Positions 1 through 5,190 of a DNA stretch of 7,135 nt are shown piece by piece (the first letter of the stretch is position 1; each line of letters opens with the position of its first letter). A program made the position numbers and the translations under genes. The notes below the pieces were generated by a model. The model was not told the DNA's origin and made no database searches. It saw only the letters and a program-made list of their open reading frames with translations. This DNA is from Candidatus Omnitrophota bacterium (GTDB taxonomy: Bacteria; Omnitrophota; Gorgyraeia; Aquiviventales; Aquiviventaceae): NCBI GenBank assembly GCA_016206585.1, contig JACQRE010000049.1, positions 1 through 7,135 of the forward strand, given 5' to 3'.

Positions 1-84
1 CAGGACCGCATCGGAGATCTGGTCGGCGATCTTGTCCGGATGCCCCTCCGTCACCGACTCCGACGTAAACAGATGGCGCTTCAT
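1..84 (-). CDS. metK: S-adenosylmethionine synthetase (methionine adenosyltransferase), N-terminal fragment
   Basis: Partial gene: only the first 28 codons are inside the window and the rest lies beyond base 1. MetK makes S-adenosylmethionine from methionine and ATP in the cytoplasm. The translated start contains FTSESVTEGHPDKIADQ, the near-invariant N-terminal motif of bacterial MetK, including the His15 and Asp17 (with Met counted) that correspond to the active-site His and metal-binding Asp of the E. coli enzyme. The ATG at 84-82 is preceded by AGGAGG on the minus strand (96-91) with a 6-nt spacer, so the start is well supported. The stop codon of the upstream nucleotidyltransferase gene overlaps this ribosome binding site, so the two genes are very probably co-transcribed. 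There is no room for a SAM riboswitch directly upstream, because that sequence is coding. Confidence 0.93.
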   Translation of the reverse strand, partial: MKRHLFTSESVTEGHPDKIADQISDAVL

Positions 85-90
85 GCGACT

Positions 91-96
91 CCTCCT
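91..96 (-). promoter_or_regulatory. Ribosome binding site of metK
   Basis: A perfect AGGAGG on the minus strand, 6 nt before the metK ATG. It overlaps the TAG stop codon (97-95) of the preceding gene, which suggests that translation of metK is coupled to, or at least adjacent to, termination on the upstream gene. It is one of only two strong Shine-Dalgarno sequences I see in the window. Confidence 0.8.
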
Positions 97-838
97 ACCT
101 GACGTGCGGCCATTCGCGCTTCACCGTGTCGTACGATTCGAGCGAGCCAATATCATACCACGCGCCGGGCATCATGACGCCGTAGACGGTCCCCCGTCCC
201 ACCAGCCATTGAATGAAGTAGCCCGGGGCGTCCGCGTTGCCGCCCGAGTCCAGGAACTCCCGGATTTGCCCGCACACCGCCGCGGGAAAGTAGTAGACGC
301 ACAGCGCCACCTCCGCGGAGGGCGGCTGGGGCGATTTCTCCACGAACGACGTGATCCGACCGCTCGCCTCCCGGAGGACCACGCCGAACTGGGTCGCGGC
401 CGCCTTCGACGGGGCCTGCCACAGCGCAATGCTCGGCTGCGGAGCCACCCGGCGGGCCTGCGCGACGAAGTCCGCCAGCGACCACGCGAAGAGGTTGTCG
501 GTGCCGATGACCAGCACGTCGTCGTGGGGCGACCCGGCGCGCCGGGCCAGCTCCAGGTCGCGGATCGCCCCGAGCCGCGTCTGTGCGGTGCCCGTGCCGT
601 CGTCGACGATCTGCACCGGAGCCGCGGTGCGGCGCTGCCAGTCGCGGAACTGATCCGCGAAGCGGTGGTTGGTCACCAGGACGGCCGCGCGCACGTCGGG
701 CACGCCGCGCACCCCCCGCACCACCTCGTCCAGAATCACGCTGCGGCCCAGCGGCAGCAGCGCCTTCGGGCGGTCCTGGGTCAGCGGGTAGAGCCGTGTG
801 GCGTAGCCCGCCGCCAGCAGCACCACGGTGATCGGCAT
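95..838 (-). CDS. Sugar-phosphate nucleotidyltransferase (NTP_transferase family)
   Basis: A 247-residue protein of the glucose-1-phosphate thymidylyl-/uridylyl-/mannose-1-phosphate guanylyl-transferase superfamily, which joins an NTP and a sugar 1-phosphate into a nucleotide sugar in the cytoplasm. The N-terminal nucleotide-binding signature is LAAGYATRLYPLT followed by PKALLPLG (residues 8-31); the first motif has GYATR where GxGTR is usual. GTDN (112-115) supplies the expected metal-binding Asp, VEK lies at 166-168, and the C-terminal WYDIGSLESY (227-236) matches the family's W-x-DIGTPESY element. There is no left-handed helix extension, so it is a stand-alone catalytic domain. The exact sugar and nucleotide cannot be read from sequence. 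I chose the ATG at 838 because the family motif begins directly after it; an upstream ATG at 904 would add 22 residues encoded by a heptad repeat. GTG-ATG precedes the start and there is no clear Shine-Dalgarno sequence, possibly because of the repeat inserted upstream. Confidence 0.9.
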   Translation of the reverse strand: MPITVVLLAAGYATRLYPLTQDRPKALLPLGRSVILDEVVRGVRGVPDVRAAVLVTNHRFADQFRDWQRRTAAPVQIVDDGTGTAQTRLGAIRDLELARRAGSPHDDVLVIGTDNLFAWSLADFVAQARRVAPQPSIALWQAPSKAAATQFGVVLREASGRITSFVEKSPQPPSAEVALCVYYFPAAVCGQIREFLDSGGNADAPGYFIQWLVGRGTVYGVMMPGAWYDIGSLESYDTVKREWPHVR

Positions 839-845
839 CACGACC

Positions 846-911
<66 letters not shown>

Positions 912-933
912 TGCGTCGCACCAGCGCCATCGC

Positions 934-2676
934 TTACTCGACCAGTGCGGGGGCCACTTGTTTCAGGCTCGCCAGGAGAAACGCCTCCACTTCCTTGCCC
1001 GTCTTCAGCGTCAGCGCTTGCTCGGCGACCGAGCAGGCAAAGGAGTGCTCCACGGAGCGGATCATCTGCTTGACGATCGGCAGCTGCACCGGCGAGGTGG
1101 AGAACTCATCGAGCCCCAGGCCCAGCAGCAGCAGGCTCAGGGCCGGCTCGCCGGCCATCTCGCCGCACATGCCCACCCAGATCTTGTGCTCGTGTCCGGC
1201 ATCGATGATCCGCTTGACGAGGCGCAGCACCGCCGGGTGGGTGGGCTCATAGAGATAGGCGATCTTCTCGTTGACGCGGTCCACCGCGAGCGCGTACTGG
1301 ATCAGATCGTTCGTCCCGATGGAGAAGAAGTCCACCTCCGGCGCGATCAGGTCGCAGATCATCGCCGCGGAGGGCACCTCGATCATGGCGCCGACCTCCA
1401 GCGCGTCGGCGTACGGGACCCCTTCCCGGCCCAGTTCCTGCTGGACCTCGTGGAGGATCTCGTTGGCCCGGCGCAGCTCCTCGATGCCGGAGATCATCGG
1501 GTACATCAGCTTGAGGTTGCCGTGGACGCTCGCCCGCAGGACCGCCCGCAGCTGGCTGCGGAAGATGTCCGGCCGCGCGAGGCTGAAGCGGATCGCCCGC
1601 CAGCCCATGAACGGGTTCATCTCCGACGGCAGCTGGATCGGCGAGAAGAACTTGTCGCCGCCAAGATCCATCGTCCGGATGATGACGGGCTGCGGCTTGA
1701 GCTGCCGCGCGACGGTGCTGTACGCCTCGAACTGCTCCTCCTCGGTCGGGAAATCGGAGCGGTTCAGGTACAGGAACTCGGTGCGGAAGAGGCCGATGCC
1801 CGCCGCCCCGTGGGCGATGACCGAGGGCACCTCATCGGGCAGCTCGATGTTGGCGGAGAGGATCACCCGGTGGCGGTCGAGCGTCTCCGCCGGCAGGTCT
1901 TTGAGGTGCAGCAGCTGCCGGTTGACCTCCTGGTGGCGCCGCTGCTCAATCTCGTAGCGCTTGACCGTCTCCGGATCCGGGTCGATGATCACCTCGCCGC
2001 GGGTGCCGTCGACGATCATGACGTCGCCCTTCTGGATGCGCTTCGTGGCCACCACCAGCCCCACGACGGCGGGGATCTCGAGCGACTTCGCCATGATGGC
2101 CGTGTGGCTGGTCCGGCCGCCGATGTCGGTGACGAAGGCGAGCACGTGCTGGCGGTGCATCTGGGCGGTCTCGGAGGGCGAGAGATCCCGTGCGACGATG
2201 ACCGCCGGCTGGTCGAGCTGGGCGAGCGTTTCAGGCCGCTTGCCGAGCAGGTTGCGCAGGATCCGTTTGCGGACGTCCTCGATGTCGGCGGTCCGCTCGC
2301 GCAGGTACTCGTCCTCCGTCCTGGAGAACGCCTTGAGGTGGCGGCCGATCACCTCGTTGAAGATCATTTCGACGTTCAGGAGCTGCGTCTTGAGGCCGTG
2401 GATGATCTCCTCCCGCACCGACTGGTCCTCGAGGACGAGCAGGTGGGCGTTGAGGATATCCGCGTGCTCCTGGCCGAGATCCTCGGCCAGCCGCTTCTGG
2501 ATGCCGATGATCTGGTGGCGCGTCTTGATCATCGCCTCCTCGAGGCGCAGCATCTCCAGCGAGACCTCCGCCGGCTGGATGGAGCGCTTGGGGATGGCAA
2601 TCGCCCCGCTGTCGAAGAGCATCGCCTTGCCCATGGCGATACCGGGTGCTGCGGGAATGCCTTTGAGGGTGATCAT
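934..2676 (-). CDS. ptsI: PTS Enzyme I, phosphoenolpyruvate-protein phosphotransferase
   Basis: A 580-residue protein, the normal Enzyme I length (E. coli about 575). It takes phosphate from phosphoenolpyruvate onto its own His and passes it to HPr; it is a cytoplasmic dimer. The N-terminal HPr-binding helical domain (about 20-140) is followed by the phosphohistidine domain with GGRTSHTAIMAK (active His at residue 191 from the ATG), then the PEP-binding TIM barrel with FRTEFLY, TMDLGGDKF, MYPMISG, IEVPSA, SIGTNDLIQY and the catalytic-Cys motif GMCGEMAG. All catalytic signatures are present, so it should be active. The start is ATG at 2676 or the adjacent GTG at 2679; neither has a good Shine-Dalgarno sequence. 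It begins only 13-16 nt after ptsH, consistent with translational coupling, with a six-codon ORF bridging the gap (see findings). The gene lies directly downstream of its phosphate acceptor gene, as in most ptsHI operons. Confidence 0.97.
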   Translation of the reverse strand: MITLKGIPAAPGIAMGKAMLFDSGAIAIPKRSIQPAEVSLEMLRLEEAMIKTRHQIIGIQKRLAEDLGQEHADILNAHLLVLEDQSVREEIIHGLKTQLLNVEMIFNEVIGRHLKAFSRTEDEYLRERTADIEDVRKRILRNLLGKRPETLAQLDQPAVIVARDLSPSETAQMHRQHVLAFVTDIGGRTSHTAIMAKSLEIPAVVGLVVATKRIQKGDVMIVDGTRGEVIIDPDPETVKRYEIEQRRHQEVNRQLLHLKDLPAETLDRHRVILSANIELPDEVPSVIAHGAAGIGLFRTEFLYLNRSDFPTEEEQFEAYSTVARQLKPQPVIIRTMDLGGDKFFSPIQLPSEMNPFMGWRAIRFSLARPDIFRSQLRAVLRASVHGNLKLMYPMISGIEELRRANEILHEVQQELGREGVPYADALEVGAMIEVPSAAMICDLIAPEVDFFSIGTNDLIQYALAVDRVNEKIAYLYEPTHPAVLRLVKRIIDAGHEHKIWVGMCGEMAGEPALSLLLLGLGLDEFSTSPVQLPIVKQMIRSVEHSFACSVAEQALTLKTGKEVEAFLLASLKQVAPALVE

Positions 2677-2692
2677 CACTGCGGGACAATGA

Positions 2693-2974
2693 TCATGTGG
2701 CCGGAGGATCTGGTAATGGCGTGGTCACCAATTGAGCGAGCTGCTCGAGCGCCTCCGCCGCGTCCGGGCCGTCGACCACAATCGCGATCCGCGCGTTCGG
2801 CCCGGCGGCGAGCGTCAACAGCCCCATGATCGACTTGCCATCGACGATCTTGCGCCCCTTCTTCACCGTCACCTGGCTGGTGAACTGCTTCGCCAGCTGG
2901 ACGAACAGCGCGGCGGGCCGCGCGTGCAGGCCCTGCCGGTGGATCACCGTCACCGTGCGCTTGAGGGGAGCCAT
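2693..2974 (-). CDS. ptsH: HPr phosphocarrier protein
   Basis: A 93-residue HPr that carries phosphate from Enzyme I to EIIA proteins. HRQGLHARPA contains the active-site His (residue 17 from the ATG), and DGKSIMGLLTLAA contains the regulatory Ser (residue 48) that corresponds to Ser46 of Bacillus HPr, the target of HPr kinase/phosphorylase. Both motifs are intact, so this HPr can in principle serve in phosphotransfer and in HPrK signalling; no hprK is visible in the window. The protein is slightly longer than the usual 85-90 residues because of a short Pro-rich C-terminal tail. I prefer the ATG at 2974, although GTG at 2977 is equally in frame. The start codon and the G-rich sequence before it (GGTGGTGGGG) form the 3' arm of the inverted-repeat spacer upstream, so initiation may be occluded by structure. 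Confidence 0.96.
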   Translation of the reverse strand: MAPLKRTVTVIHRQGLHARPAALFVQLAKQFTSQVTVKKGRKIVDGKSIMGLLTLAAGPNARIAIVVDGPDAAEALEQLAQLVTTPLPDPPAT

Positions 2975-3125
2975 CACCCCACCACCTGCGCCTCGTGGCG
3001 ACTTCGAGCCTGGACGATAGAAGTCGCCACGGCAAAGCCTCTCGTCTTCTCAACGCTCAGAATATCCTGATCCATAGTCAGCTTTGCGGCTCGCCTGCGG
3101 CGAGCCGGCGCAGGTGGTGGGGTCA
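2974..3125. repeat. Inverted-repeat-bounded structured spacer element between GH57 and ptsH
   Basis: The spacer is bounded by perfect 16-bp inverted repeats, CCCCACCACCTGCGCC at 2977-2992 and GGCGCAGGTGGTGGGG at 3107-3122, each flanked outside by TCA (2974-2976 and 3123-3125) as a 3-bp direct repeat. Inside are a 12-bp stem (2994-3005 with 3020-3031), a 7-bp stem GCAAAGC/GCTTTGC (3032-3038 with 3081-3087), and an 8-bp hairpin GGCTCGCC, loop TGC, GGCGAGCC (3088-3106). The stems abut one another with one unpaired base, so the whole can fold as a four-way junction. The right TCA is the GH57 stop codon, and the left TCA covers the bases immediately before and at the ptsH start. The layout is like a small non-autonomous transposon (MITE) or REP-type element; it could equally work as an RNA structure that controls ptsH. 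No transposase is present. Confidence 0.75.
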
Positions 3126-5186
3126 CGAGACGGTCCACGTGAGGCGCGCGGCCCAGGACGCATCATGCCCGCGATTCGCCGGCAGGTCCCACAGGCACAC
3201 CAGGCACAGCCCCTGGTACGTCCGCTCCAGCCCTTCCTCGGACTCCGATACCGTCTCCACGGGCACGTGGTACAGCGTTGCCGGCGGATCGATGGCCAGG
3301 CGCAGCGACAGGCCGCCCTCCTCCCGGAGCTCGAAGGCGCTGGCCGCCTCGAGCGCTCCCGCCTGGGAGAGGTAGCGCGGATCGCGCACCGACAGGTTGA
3401 ACTCCAGCCCGATCACCGGCACCGAGGGCCGTTCGATCTCGTAGCGGCACTCGAGGACCGGACGCCCCGTCGCGAGGCGGATGGTCTTCCGCACCCGGCC
3501 CTCGGCGAGGGGCCTGGTCAGCAGGACGGTCAGCGCGTCCTTCGCGCGCGCGGCCTTGGGCGAGCGCTCCCAGTCGCAGCGGCCCCCCGTCCACAGCCGC
3601 CGCTCACCCCACGTCGAGCGGACGACCTCCTGCAGCGCGGGCCGCTGCGCAAACGCGTAGTCGTGAAAGGCGCTGCGCCGGTGATCGTCATAGAGGAGCC
3701 GCGACGCGAGGTTGTCCTCCTTGGTGCCCACCAGGTCGTGGATGCTCGCCGGCACGTTCCCGCCGGAGACGGCGGCGGCCTGCCCCCCCACCAACGCTGT
3801 TGGTGGGGGGGCCTGCTGCGCCTTCGCGTTCAGCTTGTCGTGGTACCGCTCCGGGCGTCGGGTCAGCGTATCGAGGAGGTTCACGCGCTGCCGCACGAGG
3901 CTCCACTCGGTGATGGTCCCGCCCTCCGCCGGATCCACCACGACCTGCATCGAGGCCGTTTTTAGGCTCGCCTCAGGCTGGCCGTCGCCGTCCGCATCCA
4001 GGGCGCTCACGGCAGCACCGCCCCCTGCGGCGCGATCCACCAGCGCCTCGGCGGCGATGAGATGGCCGTAGACCGCGCGCCGCAGGTGGGAGAGGTACAG
4101 GCCGCCGAAGACCCCATGCCAGTAGGCGCAGTTGCACTGCCCCGCGTAGAGTTCCTGCCGCGCCTTCTCCAGTGCGGAGTGGCGAGTGCGGAGTGCGGAG
4201 TGACGGCGGCTCTTACGTAGTGCGGTGAGTGAACGGCTGACGCGTAGCATTTTCTGCTGCATGGCATTTGCTTCGGGGTACTTGGTGAAAAAATTCCGGA
4301 ACTGGCCGCCTGACCACTCGAGCATCTCCTCGTAGCTGCCGCCGGGCAGGTACACGCGCCCGTCGGGGGCGTGCGCGGCGGCGTAGTCGCGGAAGGTGGC
4401 GGTCTGGAGCCACTCCCCTTCCCGTTCAAGCGCCGTGAAGAAGTGGTCCAGCCACCCCTCCTCGTACACCCACTGGTACGTCTTGGGCCAGAGCCCGAAC
4501 TTCTCCCCGTCGTCCGCGAACGTGACGGCCACCGGCTCCTCGCAACGCCGCCGCTTGAGCCACTCGATCGTCCGCTCCACCGGCTGGAACGGCAGCCAGT
4601 AGCGCAGCCGCTTCGACGCCGGGAAGAGCCGCACGGAATCGCCAGCGTAGTCCGTCGCATACGAGCCGAAGAGGTCCCAGAAGGGCTCGTCCTGCACCTG
4701 CAATCCGCCGGGCAGCCATGGCCGGGCGGCGGCGAACTGGTTGGTATCCAGCATCGTGTAGCGGATCCCGGCGCGTGAGAGCGTGCCCGGCAGATCAGGC
4801 TCCCAGATCCGCTCGGTCAGCCACAACCCCTCCGCCGGCGCGCCGAAGCGGCGGCGCAGCAGGTCCCGCATCTGCGCGATCTGTCCCTGCCGGTCCGTTT
4901 CCGGGATCATCGGCAGGATCGGCTCGTAGTAGCCGGAGGCGAGGAGCTCCGCCTGGCCGCGCCGCGTCAGGGCGTTTACCCGCTCCAGGAACGTCGGCCG
5001 GTGAGCGGCCAGCCAATCCAGCAGGCAGCCGCTGTAATGGAGGGCGAGCCGGATGCGGGGGTGCCGCTCAAGGGCGCGCAGGAAGGGATTGTAGGCTTTG
5101 GCGTACGCCTCCTCGAACACGAAGCCGAAGTTGCCGATCGGCTGATGGCAGTGGATCGCCATCAAGAGGGTCACGGGCGCACCCAT
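3123..5186 (-). CDS. GH57 family glucan-processing enzyme (4-alpha-glucanotransferase / alpha-amylase type)
   Basis: A 687-residue GH57 enzyme, close to the roughly 660 residues of the Thermococcus 4-alpha-glucanotransferase group; it hydrolyses or transfers alpha-1,4-glucan chains and is probably cytoplasmic (no signal peptide). All five GH57 regions are visible: HCHQPIGNF (12-20), GYYEPI (85-90), WLTERIWEPDL (122-132, nucleophile Glu125), FADDGEKFGLWP (223-234, acid/base in the Asp225-Asp226 pair) and YLPGGSYEEMLEW (279-291). QCNCAYWHGVFGGLYL (350-365) precedes a C-terminal beta-sandwich domain of the DUF1925/DUF1926 type (about 390-687) with DADGDG, RRPERYHDKL and SIHDLVGTKE. Hydrolase versus transferase cannot be decided. 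Two stretches look inserted in frame: a heptad-repeat segment near residues 329-340 and a palindrome-coded APPPTALVGGQ at 459-469. The ATG lies 4 nt after the yvcK stop, so the two are surely co-transcribed. Confidence 0.92.
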   Translation of the reverse strand: MGAPVTLLMAIHCHQPIGNFGFVFEEAYAKAYNPFLRALERHPRIRLALHYSGCLLDWLAAHRPTFLERVNALTRRGQAELLASGYYEPILPMIPETDRQGQIAQMRDLLRRRFGAPAEGLWLTERIWEPDLPGTLSRAGIRYTMLDTNQFAAARPWLPGGLQVQDEPFWDLFGSYATDYAGDSVRLFPASKRLRYWLPFQPVERTIEWLKRRRCEEPVAVTFADDGEKFGLWPKTYQWVYEEGWLDHFFTALEREGEWLQTATFRDYAAAHAPDGRVYLPGGSYEEMLEWSGGQFRNFFTKYPEANAMQQKMLRVSRSLTALRKSRRHSALRTRHSALEKARQELYAGQCNCAYWHGVFGGLYLSHLRRAVYGHLIAAEALVDRAAGGGAAVSALDADGDGQPEASLKTASMQVVVDPAEGGTITEWSLVRQRVNLLDTLTRRPERYHDKLNAKAQQAPPPTALVGGQAAAVSGGNVPASIHDLVGTKEDNLASRLLYDDHRRSAFHDYAFAQRPALQEVVRSTWGERRLWTGGRCDWERSPKAARAKDALTVLLTRPLAEGRVRKTIRLATGRPVLECRYEIERPSVPVIGLEFNLSVRDPRYLSQAGALEAASAFELREEGGLSLRLAIDPPATLYHVPVETVSESEEGLERTYQGLCLVCLWDLPANRGHDASWAARLTWTVS
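3783..3811. repeat. Perfect 29-bp palindrome inserted inside the GH57 gene, with flanking direct repeats
   Basis: The arms CCCCCCCACCAAC (3783-3795) and GTTGGTGGGGGGG (3799-3811) are perfect inverted repeats of 13 bp around a GCT loop. The sequence is flanked by CCTG on both sides (3779-3782 and 3812-3815), as expected for a target-site duplication. The palindrome plus one CCTG copy is 33 bp, so its insertion would add exactly 11 residues without changing frame. In the GH57 protein it codes for APPPTALVGGQ in a loop between the RRPERYHDKL and SIHDLVGTKE segments. The outer CCCCACCA sequence is shared with the ends of the 2977-3122 element, which suggests a common family. Confidence 0.8.
4171..4205. 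repeat. Heptanucleotide tandem repeat inside the GH57 gene
   Basis: Five consecutive 7-bp units on the plus strand: AGTGCGG, AGTGGCG, AGTGCGG, AGTGCGG, AGTGACG. A further AGTGCGG lies at 4219-4225, out of register. On the coding strand they give the Arg/Ser/His-rich run RRHSALRTRHSALE, between the MLRVSR helix and the conserved ELYAGQCNCAYWHG segment, where I recall relatives having a short variable linker. The array preserves the reading frame. The unit differs in sequence from the TTCGATG heptads at 846-911 but has the same 7-bp period. Confidence 0.75.
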
Positions 5187-5190
5187 CCGG

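Noticed and set aside
85..200. SAM riboswitch upstream of metK.
   Set aside because: The sequence is the C-terminal coding part of the nucleotidyltransferase, the gap to metK is only 10 nt, and no SAM-I-like helices are visible.
3087..3107. Rho-independent terminator just after GH57 (9-bp GC-rich hairpin).
   Set aside because: No run of T follows the hairpin on either strand, and ptsH/ptsI downstream need transcription. It is better explained as part of the structured spacer.
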